Part shown: positions 52,787-63,582 of the stretch, piece after piece | Layout of the letters: each line of letters begins with the position of its first letter | How positions within the stretch are numbered: the stretch's first letter is position 1 | Assembly (NCBI GenBank): GCA_022225965.2 | Contig: JAKJXP020000004.1 | Coordinates: 310,001 to 374,000, forward strand | Reading direction: 5' to 3' | Origin: Diatrype stigma | Taxonomy: Eukaryota > Ascomycota > Sordariomycetes > Xylariales > Diatrypaceae | Length of the DNA stretch: 64,000 nucleotides | The notes under the pieces: generated by a model | Seen by the model: only the letters and a program-made list of their open reading frames with translations | The model's database searches: none | Told to the model about the DNA's origin: nothing | Program-made: the position numbers and the translations under genes

Positions 52787-53782
52787 TTAGGTTTCCCACT
52801 TTGCCTCGGAGCGCACGAAATTTACAATATCCTGCAGCATGTCTCCCGAATACCAGTGTCCAAGCCCCTGGTATTCGCGCCAACGAGCCCGCACACCAAT
52901 GCTATCCAGACAACGAGAAGCCTCACGCCCTAAGAGGATACTGACCTTGTTATCTTCTGTACCATGACCTAGGAAGAGCGGAATATCCAGGAACTTGGCA
53001 CTGCGAGAGTCATCGTTGCCCTCCTGTCGGTGCACCTCGAGCTCCTCACGCAACCAGGAAACTGCTCTGGACGGTGGGTCGATCTCATCGGCAGTCTCAT
53101 CGTCTCTCTCGAATGGGTCGAAGTCGTCATCACCATCGCCACCGCTATCCAGCTGGGTCTCATCATCTACACCTGTCGCAGACGACCCCCCGGCCCCAGC
53201 TCCGGTCCCGGCCCTCAACTGCTCCGCCAGCCGCGCGGCATAGGGAAGCCACCCGCACATCCCGAAGGCAGCAGCGAGGGGGTCGCCTTCCCACAGGAGC
53301 AGCGCGGTCAGCGCGGCGGCTTGGCCCTGGCTAAGCCCGCCCAGGACGACGTTGCGCGCCCCGCCGGAGACTTGCTCGATCTCGCGGCGCAGCAGCTGGT
53401 GCAGGTACGCCGTGGTTTCGCGCAAGCCCGGCTGCTGGAGCTCCTCCCGCGCCGTGGCCGGCGGGTCCAGCTTCCAGTTGTCGAACCACTGGTGGGTGTA
53501 GGCGCGCCGGTACACCGTGGCGCGCCGGCGCGCGGCGCTGGGGAAGACGAATCGGGCGTGTGGGAAGGCGGACGCGAGGGTGGTAGGGGTAGGGGTAGGG
53601 GTAGGGGTGGCGGTTTTGCTTGGAACGAAATCTTCGGATGCTGTCGTGGTGATGGGGGTGTTGAGTAGGACTGGTCCGAACTTCTCGCCGGAGGAGCCGC
53701 GTCCGTGAAGGATGATAAATGTCTGTCTATGAGGCTGGGAGAGCGGTTCAATCACCAGGGGTTCTGGATAGTCTGCCGCCAT
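52787..53782 (-). CDS. Lysophospholipase/carboxylesterase-type serine hydrolase
   Basis: A 331-residue alpha/beta hydrolase starting MAADYPEPLVIEP; an in-frame ATG at 53893 would add 37 residues of leader-like sequence that family members lack. FIILHGRGSSGEKF carries the oxyanion-hole block, GGLSQG the nucleophile Ser151, HGTED Asp277 and GLGHW His309. The family (acyl-protein thioesterase/carboxylesterase) removes acyl chains from proteins or lipids. Here the fold is interrupted by a (Thr-Pro)n stretch (about 58-66) and an acidic Asp/Gly-rich insertion (about 190-235), as in fungal paralogues. No signal peptide is seen. The substrate cannot be predicted. Confidence 0.88.
   Translation of the reverse strand: MAADYPEPLVIEPLSQPHRQTFIILHGRGSSGEKFGPVLLNTPITTTASEDFVPSKTATPTPTPTPTTLASAFPHARFVFPSAARRRATVYRRAYTHQWFDNWKLDPPATAREELQQPGLRETTAYLHQLLRREIEQVSGGARNVVLGGLSQGQAAALTALLLWEGDPLAAAFGMCGWLPYAARLAEQLRAGTGAGAGGSSATGVDDETQLDSGGDGDDDFDPFERDDETADEIDPPSRAVSWLREELEVHRQEGNDDSRSAKFLDIPLFLGHGTEDNKVSILLGREASRCLDSIGVRARWREYQGLGHWYSGDMLQDIVNFVRSEAKWET
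53583..53609 (+). repeat. GGGGTA hexanucleotide tandem repeat in a coding region
   Basis: About four GGGGTA units on the plus strand, encoding Thr-Pro repeats in the minus-strand hydrolase gene; hexamer changes keep the frame. Confidence 0.9.
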
Positions 53783-55729
53783 ATTGTCTATGTCGAGAAG
53801 TGGGATGTTTTTCATTCGTTTGGTCAATGGGCAATATTGTTCGACCTTATAAATGATGCTCGAGTATGCAGTATTTCTCACCAATGGGCGCATCAGTCAT
53901 CGATTGCTGCCTATTATAAACATGGAGTCAGCCAACCCCACCAACGAAGGATCAGTCATTGATGCATTGCATTTTTTTCGCCGACAAGAAGTGTGTTTTC
54001 ATCCGAACTTCATGTCAGGGACCAAACGCATCATCAGAGCCAAGAAATGCCATGAGCCATTCAGGTGATGTTCCTTCGTCATGTAATCTCTTCTCGGGCC
54101 TGTTGGAAGGCATGCTTACCTACTGTACAGTGCGAAGTAGCAGCATAGTGCCCAGACCAGACATCAGTCCCTATCTTCGTCTACCTGTCGCCTCTAGGTT
54201 CCCTTAGTGTCGTGACATTCATTAATCCACGTATATAAAGGGAGCCCAGTAGGTAGCTAGAATGGCAAATGTTGTCGATACTAAGGCCACCCAGCCTGTT
54301 CCACTACCTAAGCAATGACCGTTTTCACTTTCCAACACAACTTCGCCAGTCAGCGCCGCGCCGTGACCCGTCGTCGTCGTCCGGAGCTCAGTCGCGTTGA
54401 CGCGCATGCATAACCTCAGGCATGCCCGTCACTGCCCCCTCCCCAACCCCCATACTGATATACGTTGACCATAAACGCCCGGAGCTGGCTGGCGGCGGTG
54501 CAATACTCGCGGCTCCGGGGCGAGTCTAGGGGCGCGCTCATGCGGCCGTGGAACCCGCGCCCATTTGTCCACTCGGATATCTTGCTGCTGGCATTTGACC
54601 CTCCTCTTCCTCCTGATGTCGAAGTATTGAGGGGGTATTCAAATACCTCCTACAGGCCCAGCGGAGACTCGTCCACCGCGTGGTGGAAGAACGAGCCTGT
54701 GCATTCCGTTATTTTCGACCATCGCTTGGCCGGGCCATAGTACCCCCTATCGTCACTGGACGGCGGCATAACGGCGCGCCCGTCGCTCGAGAGCAGAGCG
54801 CGCCCGCGTACTTCTCCTAGCGCAAGCACGCAACTGGTGCTATCCGTGTCGTCTTCGGTGAAGGCGTTGGTTCCGTCCACGGAGAAGTTGGGCGAAGCAT
54901 CTGGGTCGGTAGTGGTGGTCAAGGCTATGGAACAAAGAGGTCCGGGTCACCGGGCGAGGATATGTTGTTGCCGCTGGGTTATATCGCGATTGATATAGAT
55001 GATCAACCAAGGGGAAAAAGGTACAGTAACATCAGCAGTGACGGCAAGACGAATCTCCTACACGTATAATGGTGGCACAGGCGTACAGCGTATGACATAC
55101 AATTAGACGAAACTTGCAAAATATCTTGGCAAGCCCGCAGGTGCAATTGGGTGTAGACTTGGCGTTACAGCCAATTTCTCCGCATATTGTAAACCTGTAC
55201 AAAGGAGGACCAGATCTTCTTACCTCGGACTGCCTACTGCCTTGGTATACATGTTTGGCGTGCCAGATGAGGCTCAACAGCAATAGACTGCAGGTTCAAC
55301 TGCAGGTATAACGCATTTGAAAACCCTGACGTAAGCGAGCTGGCCCCCCCGGATCAGCGTTCCAATAAGGGGGGCTAAAGCAAAACGGAACAGTACGCGG
55401 GCTGCCATCTTTAGAAATTAGTGTAACCGTAGCGGTGAGTTGGGTATAGTTATCATATCAGCAGTGCTCCTCCATAGCTATAGCATTCTGTAGACCTTAT
55501 CGGGAGCTACACGATGTAGTCTTATGAAAGAGTTCAAGATCCTAGCTTATCATCGGTGACATGTACAGTAGTCTTGTCGCTAAACATGTACGGTGGTCTG
55601 AATGGCCACACCGGTAACGACGGTGATTCTCTTCTCGAGTGATATTTGACAGCACAGAACCTTGGGGGGGCCAACCATCTAGTAAATATGATACTTGGGC
55701 TTTAGCGAGGAGATGAATTCATGCTAATA
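53783..55729. other. Intergenic region with an unexplained GC-rich island
   Basis: 54465-54922 is GC-rich and open on both strands (for example a minus-strand frame at 54650-54922), suggesting a former exon, but no family is recognised. A cysteine-rich minus-strand frame lies at 55032-55283. The remainder shows no gene. Confidence 0.4.
55032..55283 (-). other. Cysteine-rich open frame, possible small-gene fragment
   Basis: 83 codons from a TTG with ten cysteines clustered in the second half (GCNAKSTPNCTCGLAKIFC, then LIVCHTLYACA and SSCRHC at the end). There is no ATG or signal peptide in frame. An internal GTAAGA...TACAG pair would make only a ~29-nt intron. It vaguely recalls fungal secreted Cys-rich domains but the spacing does not fit CFEM. 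Very uncertain. Confidence 0.2.
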
Positions 55730-56044
55730 TCATAAGTGCAAAGTCCTGTCTCCCAAGTAAACAAACGACCCCCAAAGAATCGCAGACAGAAGAGATCCTA
55801 ACAGCAGATACAGGAGAACTACTCCGGCGCCAGAAATGTCGAGGCCAAGCTGACAAGAGTAGTCCCCCTCTTTGTCGTAATCACCAGTGTCCAAGAGATC
55901 ATCCTTGCTGGTATCCGACGAGGGGTCTGCAAAACAACATCCTCACGTAATCTCACCGTAGAAGGACAACGTGCGCCCGCTAGCATACTGCATGAGAGGG
56001 GGTATGGCGAAGCTAACAGTGGTAATGGAACGGAGGGGAGCCAT
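55730..56044 (-). CDS. Small single-pass membrane protein gene or 5' remnant of a larger one
   Basis: Coding character is clear between 55730 and about 55926: DTGDYDKEGDYSC, then QLGLDISGAGV and a hydrophobic span (VLLYLLLGSLLSAILWGSFVYL), then a TGA. QLGLDISGAGV resembles the region before the first membrane span in a large group of uncharacterised fungal membrane proteins. The ATG at 56044 (MAPLRSITTVSF) can be joined in two ways. An 81-nt intron (55988-55908, donor GTATGC, acceptor CCAG) gives 77 residues; a 30-nt one (55956-55927) gives 94 but is too short for a normal fungal intron. The family is usually much longer, so this may be truncated. Confidence 0.4.
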
Positions 56045-58879
56045 TGTGTTGTGATAGGCGAGATGTGCTAGAGTACGTGGAAATTGACGTGGGTGTGTCG
56101 ATAGTTGCTATCATTGGGAAAGCGATCTTGGTTTGAACTGAACTTAAAAAGTGATTACGAGTAAATCTTGGAAGCCTTCAAATCTGACCGGTATGTGTGT
56201 GTGTATATGTGTAACTTAGAGTGGGGTGGTATTGCTGGTATCCGAGATAGGGGTTCGAAACATGTCACCTTTCTACGGCCTCTTTCTAGATCTCAGATAA
56301 AATTAAACACTTCGATATAGAAGGAATGGACAAAAAAGAAATTGCCTGGTCCAGGAATCGAACCTGGGTCTTATTTTTCTCGCGACTTGTTCTCTCCTTC
56401 TGTGGAGTTTTCACACATGGCGAGAGAGTTACCGGTTCTGCGGTGTCCATTTGTACAGCCACACGGGAATCGAACCCAAGGCCTTTCGACCCATGGCGGA
56501 AGTTCAAACGTGCTACCACTGCACCAACCTGGCATTGAATGTTGGAAGGCTGACCTTTTATTGGCATTTAAATAGGTGACCTCTAGGAAGTACGTAGGCA
56601 TAGCAACCGCATTCTGGCTACCTTAGGCATCTACCACATAGAGACTGGACTAGAAACTACCTAGGTACATACCACCTGTCATATACATACCACAACACTC
56701 TATCCTCCTGTACATAGCCCTTTACTGTTAGTGTTAATAGCTAAATCAGAAATAACATAAGTACGCAGACAGGCTGGGGTAGTCAACTTATGACAAGCAG
56801 CCTGGCACATCTGATTCAGAACGCTCTGCCCATTTGATGCAATCCTCATATCATCAAGTCCGATACATCTACTGAGGCAACAGGCCATGACGCACGGCCA
56901 GAGTGACCGTGATTTCTCCTAGAGCAAGAGCTTGGTTGACTTTCTCAGTTTATGACTTACAGCTGTGTATCTGTTGTCATTAACTTTCTGATAATACATG
57001 CTTCTTGATTGCAGAGTCAAAGTCAAAGTCAGGCTCTTTTTCCTTGTGTCTACCACATGTTTATATGCTACACACCACCCTCTTAGCGCTCCATAGCCAG
57101 GACATCGACAACAACTGACGGAATCGGGCTACCTCTTGCCACATGCTGGTTCCTCAACTCAAAGCCCTGCAGTTAAAGCTTTGTATACTAGCATCCCTTC
57201 GTTTAACTGGCCCCAGGCCCCTATATCTACTGCACTATCAAGGATATGTGTTACCTTGGCATTGTCCTGTGTCTTGAGCTCTTCCGAGACGGACTTGACA
57301 TTCTCAGTATCCAACACGGTATCGAATCGAAGTTCGACCTAGGCGATTGTAGAAGCGATATGCCCAGAGGAAAGAAGGAGTTAAAATGGTGGGGAGAAGA
57401 AGACGAAGGAGAAAGGGGCCCGTTTCTCCGCAAAAGGGGCAACCAGAGCAAGCTTTTGGAGTTCAGGCCGAGCCATAGCAAATCGACGACCGAGATAACA
57501 CAGCCATCAGAGGACGTACCGGAAACTATAAGCAACAAAGATTTCCTTTGAAATTGCTTGCACTTTGTTACCACCATCGACAAGTAGCGAGTACTAGAAA
57601 GCATTTCTGGCTTTCCCGCACAAACCTTCCCCGGATTCCCCATTGTGGGGAAATAGGGCCGTGAACTAGTGAAATCTCCGCAAGTACGATTGACCATCGT
57701 GAAAATCCCGGGGTAAAATGACCGAAGTAGAAGACCGAGTGTTTGATCTCAAGCCGCAATATAAGTTCGAGGCTCAGGTTTATCCAGCTTCCGCGATGTT
57801 GCGATCAACCTGTCAGACATTATGAGCCTCTCAAATGAAAATTTGAAAATATTTATTCTTGTCGCTATCGTGCACTTACGCTAGCAGACTTCAACCCCCT
57901 CTGGAGAGTCACTAGGTCGAGGTCTAGCAACAACGCCATCCCCTGACCTTCCAGACCACCATGCCCTCCGTGGCTTATGGGTGTTAGTGATCGGCTAGTC
58001 AGTGATACTGACTACGGTAGCCTTTGAACATTCAGCTGACCATTGGACATCATGCGCACGACGGCGCGGCGAGCAAGCAAAGGGAGTACCGAAGAACCGG
58101 CATTAGTTAAGGCGAAGCATATGCTCTGGCCCAAGGCCTGCGATGCCGGAGACAGGGCAAGGAAGCCTTCGTACTTGTTTGCACAGATTACTCAAATTCA
58201 TGGCTGGGAAGAAGTTGCGGCGAGAGCACAGGATTTCAAGCAAGAACAGAATCGATTGCAAGTAGGTAGATAGATATGAGTCGGTCAAGGTGTAGTCTAA
58301 GGCACAGTCGGAAATGATGACTGAGAAGTCAACAAGGGAAATGTTTTCCGAAAGCTTTACCCTATATCAATTTGGTCATACGACCAGTTTTTATCTGCAT
58401 TACCATGAATGTGACGTACACAATTGGGTATCGATGGGGTTGCTTTGTCTATCAGCTCATGGTGCCATGACGGACTCGCCCATCGCGCCATGGCGGGCTG
58501 GGTCGCTCGTCATGAACGAATATCGGTGAAGAAGAAAAAAGAAGTGGATCGTGGGAAGAAGAAGCTCCATTGTATTTGCCTTCGAGATATTAGTCATATG
58601 ACGTGCGCAATACGAAGTAAAAACTGCGAAAGCACATGCAAATGCCAATTTTCAACCGACTATGCAGAAGCCAGGTCCTTATCTATCGCCTGACTGAAAA
58701 GTGCTATAGCGGAAAAGTCCCCTCCGATATCGTGAGATAGCTACCCAACTTCAGGCCTCAGGGATTTGAAAAAAAAACCCCCACCACACCATGTTCCGGT
58801 CGCCTAATAACCAAGTATAAGCCCTCCGGTCCCATGGAAATGCGAACTTAACCAATACAACGTCGACACCGTCGTAGCT
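56045..58879. other. Intergenic region with a tRNA-related element
   Basis: Apart from the tRNA-like element at 56344-56533, only short open frames are present (57246-57551, 58043-58273), none recognisable. AT-rich A-runs lie near 58770 just upstream of the MFS gene. Confidence 0.45.
56344..56533 (-). pseudogene. tRNA-Gly-like composite (degenerate tRNA or tRNA-derived SINE)
   Basis: Read on the minus strand it begins like a tRNA: acceptor GCCAGGT, then TG and a D-arm GTGC/GCAC around AGTGGTA (A box). The anticodon arm has extra bases (TCC or GCC could be the anticodon; both read as Gly). The first T-arm, TTGGG-TTCGATT-CCC, has a poor stem and a poor acceptor partner. A second T-arm with a perfect CCAGG/CCTGG stem lies at 56351-56367. 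It is followed by ACCAGGC, which pairs with the 5' acceptor at six of seven positions, then a T6 run at once after it. A single normal tRNA does not explain 190 nt with two B boxes. Confidence 0.4.
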
Positions 58880-60955
58880 ATGGATTCCAGCCTTGAAAAG
58901 AAGAGTTTTTCGGATACCGAGCGCAGCAACGACGATGGCGTCCCGGGTGCTCTGGTCCCTGATATCAGCTTAGAAGCCCCAACTCCTTTGGAAACCCCCC
59001 TGGAAACCCCCTTGGACACCGCCGCGCCCTCTGGCGTCGCCTCGCCCGTCCCATTGCTAGGCGCCGCGCACCACCGCGACCATGGCATCGATCGCAAGGC
59101 GCTGGCCAAGGCCCTGAGCAAGCAGAGCCCGCTGCAGCGGCCGTCGCAGGACACCGCGGATGATCGCGATCGCGATCACCATGGCGGGGAGGATGCCGAA
59201 CCGCACATGCCCGACCTGATGCTCGAGCTGAGCGTCATCCGCAGCCGGCGCGCCGACGGCTTCGCGGACGAGCGCGGCAGCCCCTCGCACCCGATCTCGC
59301 AGGGCGTGCCGCCCGAGCTGCCCAACCTGCTGGCGGAGGTCATCTTCGTGGCGGTGTGCTCGGCGGGGCAGGTGGTGTTCTCGCTGACGTTCGGGCACGT
59401 CATGGTGGCGCAGTCGCAGCTGCGCGACGCGCTGGGCATCGAGGCCTCGCAGACGCCCTGGCTGATGGGGTCGTCGCTGCTGGCGTCCGGCCTGTCGGTC
59501 ATCATCGCGGGCTCGCTGGCCGACCTGGCGCCCCCCAAGCCGCTGATGGTCGGCGCCTTCCTGTGGCAGGCTATCTGGAACGCCGTCATCGCCGCGACCG
59601 TGGGCGCGCCCGACCCGAGGGCCCTGTGCGTGCTGTTCTTCGTCGCACGCGCCATGCAGGGCCTGTCGGTCGGCGTGCTCGTCTCCGCGTCCATGAGCAT
59701 CCTCGGCCGCGTGTACACCCCAGGCCTCCGCAAGACCCGCGTCTTCTCCGCCATGGCCGGCGCTTCGCCCCTCGGCTTCTGGATCGGCTGCCTCCAGGGC
59801 GGCGCTCTCAGCACCAACCTGCCCTGGATCTTCGGCTCCACCGCTATCTGCCTCGGCCTGTGCTCTATCGCTGCCTACTTGACGCTGCCGGCCCTCAGCC
59901 CCGCGAAGGACAGTGCCAATTCCGATGCGCCGTCGCTGCGCAACTTCGATTATATGGGGGCCACGTTGTCGTCTGTGGGCTGCGGTAAGTTCTTATATCT
60001 GCCCTGCTCGCTCGCTCACACCCTATGTCGGAAGTGCCTCTGGTTTTGGGAAGTTGCACAAGTTTACTGACGAGATGTGGTGGTGTCGTAGGCCTGATAC
60101 TGTTTGGTCTTACACAAGGATCTTCCGCGCATTGGAACCCTTATACGTACTCGTTAATCATCTTGGGTTGTCTTATGTTTGTGGGATTTGGCTTTGTTGA
60201 GCGTCGCGTGGCCCGACCATTGATCCCGAACGGTCTCTGGAAGACGCCTGGGTTTACCGCTCTCCTGGTCGCGTATTTTCTCGGATTCGGGGGTTACAGT
60301 GAGTATCACCCTACCTGCTTTCATGGCCGTTGCCACGGAGTGTTAGTGCTCTGTTCTGACATGCTGACAAACCTCTCCCTCCTTTGCAGGCGGTGCGTGG
60401 CAGTTCTACGCGATTCAATTCTGGTCTCGTTACCAAGGCGCTAGCACGATCACAGTGGCTCTGTACTTCTTGCCCAACGCCATCGTAGGCGTCCTGGCCG
60501 CTTTTATCGTGTCTAAGACGCTGCACGTCTTTCCCGGGCATTGGATCTTCATCGCTAGTATGGTTTGCTTCGGGCTGGGTCCGGTGTTCTTCCTCCCGCA
60601 GACGCCATCTACGTCGTACTGGGCGCTGTCCATGCCTGGCGTGGCGCTGGCTACCTTCGGCCCCGACCTGAGTTTTGCGGCGGCCGCCATCTTCATCACG
60701 TCTAGCGTGCCTCGGTCGTATCAGGGGTCCGCGGGCGCCCTTCTCGTGACGGCCCAGAATTTGACTTCGGCCATCACCACGTCCATCTCGGACACTATCG
60801 GTGTCAAGGTCAATATGCTACCCAGTGGCGAGATCGGGCTCGAGGGGTTAAGGGCAATCTGGTGGTTTGGGCTGGCGTCGTCCTTGGCGGGCGCGCTGAT
60901 CACTGCCAGCTTCGTACGGATTCCCAAGGCTGAAGAAAAGGAACATGTCCTATGA
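58880..60955 (+). CDS. MFS transporter, DHA2-like drug/amino-triazole type
   Basis: Exons 58880-59984, 60092-60298 and 60390-60955 (107 and 91-nt introns, donors GTAAGT and GTGAGT) give 625 residues. A long hydrophilic N-terminal tail (about 150 residues, with PLETPLETPLDT repeats) precedes about 12-14 membrane spans. GSLADLAPPKPLMVGAF after span 2 is a degenerate motif A (GxLaDrxGrk), and RAMQGLSVGVLVSASMSILGRVYTP is the motif B/C-like region. Exon joins restore SVGCGLILFGLTQGSS and GYSGAWQFYAIQFW. The closest relatives I can recall are fungal Atr1/Amf1-type exporters. The substrate is unknown. It stands alone with no biosynthetic genes beside it. Plasma-membrane location is inferred. Confidence 0.92.
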
Positions 60956-61538
60956 ATCATGTCAGGTTCTTGAAATCGACACATTTAATCATTGGAAATA
61001 GAAAACTTACGGGTCTCATACCTCGCGGCGACGAGGATTTGGTTATAGAGCGGGGTATCTTGGGTAGCGGCATTGAAAAGTTGCACTATTTAGAGCCGCG
61101 TAGATTATGACTTCACGAAGTACATGCCCCTCAGAATCAACAGTCATTGAATATTGTACATTTCTGAATTCTCCTCGCTTGTATGACTCGATTATATGAC
61201 ACCTATACCTATATATATGCTAAGAAAGGAGAAAGTCGCTAAGCTGCCTCCTCTAGTACCAGCAGGGAGGGGGGATATGATGGGATGGTTAGCAAGGTGT
61301 TGCAGGTGTGAGCTATGTTGGTACTGGCGTCTATAGCCAGATGGCTCGGCGATGTAGACCTTATCTCGAGCCACCTGCATAAAAGAGTAAGTAGGGTGGT
61401 AGCCATAAGCCGAGTGATACGAAGCGGTTTTATATTGGTCGGAGGTCAACTTTGAAAATTGTCTCCTGATCAAGTCATCGACACTATCCATGGACCTCAA
61501 CGCGTCTGATATGCGATAAATGACGAGGCCTTAAATCT
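60956..61538. other. Intergenic region
   Basis: Between the convergent MFS gene and a broken minus-strand gene. A minus-strand frame at 61192-61500 containing SMDSVDDLIRRQFSKLTSDQ could be the tail of that broken gene, but no clean splice joins it. Confidence 0.4.
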
Positions 61539-62270
61539 TCAGAAGGTAGCATCGTGAATGATTTCGTGGAGACGCCTCTTCCAGAATGCCCAGCGACCCA
61601 GGCCAAGCGGTAGTATGTCACGGCAAAGCGAACCACCTTGATGTGTCCAGGCATGCTTCTCGGAAATCTCTTCATCGGACATCATATAGTTGAGGAACAC
61701 ATCTGCACAACGTATCATCCACTCGTTTGCCACCCACAGCCGGCATTCCATCAGGGGCCCTTGAACTGGCGGGTCTTCGAGTGTGGTCCGAAGCTCCCAG
61801 ATCGGGAAGGTGAGCCAGGGCGAAAATTGGGGAGTAGTAAGTAGAGCAACAAATGATTTCAGGTTTTCCACCTCGAGAATTCTCCAGGTTCGTCTTCAGT
61901 GCCGTGTCGTGGATCTGAGGAAGATATCAGCCAATCAACATGTCATATAATTAAGTATTGGATGTTAATACCGAACCATCGCTCCTCCAGGGACATTGTT
62001 AGATAAGGAAGGCGTTCCCACTTGAGGAACGGCTATCCATCGAAACAATATTAGCGTTTATACTTGGTCTGCTGTTAGCTGTTTTGGGTGTCTTACATCG
62101 TCATGTGCCGCTTTTGGGTGGACAGAACCTTCACGTTGGCGGAGAATTTCCAAGGCCTGAATAAGAGGATTGTGCCCATTTGCTACTGTCCGCAGGCGCC
62201 ACACGTTCCAAGATAGCAATTTCTTAGCACCTGAGCAGGCAGAAGGGCTTGGAGATTGCCTAACTTCCAT
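61539..62270 (-). pseudogene. Broken DUF3632-like gene
   Basis: Minus-strand pieces fit a fungal DUF3632-type protein. Exon A, 62270-62097, starts MEVRQSPSPSACSGAKKLL and has NPLIQALEILRQRE. Exon B, 62032-61972, reads PFLKWERLPYLTMSLEERW. A last part, to 61539, has FSPWLTFPIWELRTTLED and GLGRWAFWKRRLHEI, the tryptophan-rich family ending. Between B and the last part the frame fails: the natural splice leads to a stop, and the continuous reading needs a one-base shift near 61870-61880 (an extra G in CGAGGTGG). Either a recent pseudogene, a base error, or an unusual splice. Family assignment is from memory of motif pattern. Confidence 0.45.
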
Positions 62271-62700
62271 GGTACCATAACATGCAGGTGATGCTCTATG
62301 AATGCCGATATGACTTAGATATATAGAACTTGCATACCTGGTATGATTTGGTTTGAAGCCAACACCAAAACATAAGTAACAGGCACAATTTAAATACTCC
62401 AAATATACACAAGCATGATAGTTGACAGCGTATACCCGAACAGACCCTTGGAAAATGACTGGTCTATAATCCTTTGCAGCAATCTTCATTTTCTTAAATC
62501 TGGTGGAGAATGATAAATGCCTTAGAAGGTTGTATGCGGTCCCACCGCAGACATCTTTACCAACCTGTTCCTATTGTAGTGTGTATATGTCATACCTATC
62601 TATGATACCTACGCAACGTAAAATCAAGTTCTTTTCGTCTTTCTTTTTCAACATTTGTAACCTAATTGCTCGATTGTCCTTGAGCTGAACAAGGTGATCC
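62271..62700. other. Intergenic region between two broken genes
   Basis: AT-rich, no gene seen; divergent arrangement of the flanking broken frames. Confidence 0.5.
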
Positions 62701-63582
62701 ATGGATGAAACTCCTTCACCTAGACGGAGGCCCACTGGAGAGACACAACAGGAGCATCCACAGACGATGAACGGTAGGATGCAAAAACTGCCACTTGGTG
62801 GTGGCCAACCGCCATTTCAAAAGCCTCCCAATCGTGGACAGCCGGCCTCCCAGTACCAGAGTTTAGGTCAGTCTTCAACCCAGCAATCTCTCGGGTACGG
62901 ATAGCCACCACGCCAGAAACCTACTGGCCCAGGCCAACGGATCTTTAACAAACAAAACGGTTACATTTCTCAATGATCACGTAATGAAAGAGAACTAGAT
63001 TTCGACCAGCCTGATCGCCGAGAACAATGCCACCCTATACAGAATCACCACCAGTATTCTTCACAGGGATTCGTTAATCAAGGACAGTCCAACGTCCAGC
63101 AACAGGGCCGTGGTCGTACAATACACCAGCAAAACTACGGGCAGTCTAGTACCCGACAGCCTCCTAACAATAGACAACATACAACGCGTTCTACTCCGCA
63201 ACCGGCGTCACCACAAGTTCAAAGAGGGCCATCTCCGACCATGTTGCGTCCTAAATACCTATCGGAAGACGGAGAAGAAGAAAAAGAAGAAGGTGCTTGG
63301 AAGGAAGCTAGAGAGGCCCCGGGAAGCTCAGATATACCGCTAGTCCCTTACTTCTCACCACTGGTCAAACCGGAGCAGTCAGCTATAGAGGGCTATACAG
63401 CATCGCTGGGTCAACAAATACAATCCTTTCATTTAACACCCTGTCAGAAATCTATAAGCGACCTCTTTCTCACTAAGAAAGGAAAAAGTGGAATGAAGCT
63501 TAAAAAAGGAGGGGGGTGGAGGGTACCATTATATAGGTGGTCTAGCCCCCACAACCCCATATCTGACCTGCCACCCCGCTAA
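62701..63582 (+). pseudogene. Gln/Pro-rich frame interrupted by two stops
   Basis: From the ATG at 62701 a 294-codon frame runs to TAA at 63580-63582, broken only by TAG at 62902 and TGA at 62977. The composition is continuous across the stops: Gln/Pro/Ser-rich with repeated GQSST motifs, then an acidic stretch (SEDGEEEKEEGAWKEAREA) and a C-terminal part with PYFSPLVKPEQSAIEGYTASLGQQIQSFHLTP. Both stops can arise by C-to-T change (CAG to TAG, CGA to TGA). I do not recognise a family; a retroelement Gag-like or prion-like protein are possibilities. Real introns hiding the stops cannot be excluded but no GT-AG pair stood out. Confidence 0.4.

Noticed and set aside
54465..54922. GC-rich island open on both strands
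   Set aside because: Looks once-coding, but neither strand gives a recognisable protein or splice-supported gene, so it is left as intergenic.
57718..57974. Possible two-exon small gene starting MTEVEDRVFDLKPQYKFEAQ
   Set aside because: Frame can be continued only with a poor donor (GTTTAT); no signal, domain or relatives recognised.
58880..60955. MFS transporter as part of a secondary-metabolite cluster
   Set aside because: No PKS, NRPS, terpene cyclase, P450 or cluster regulator is visible nearby; the flanks are broken or unassigned frames.
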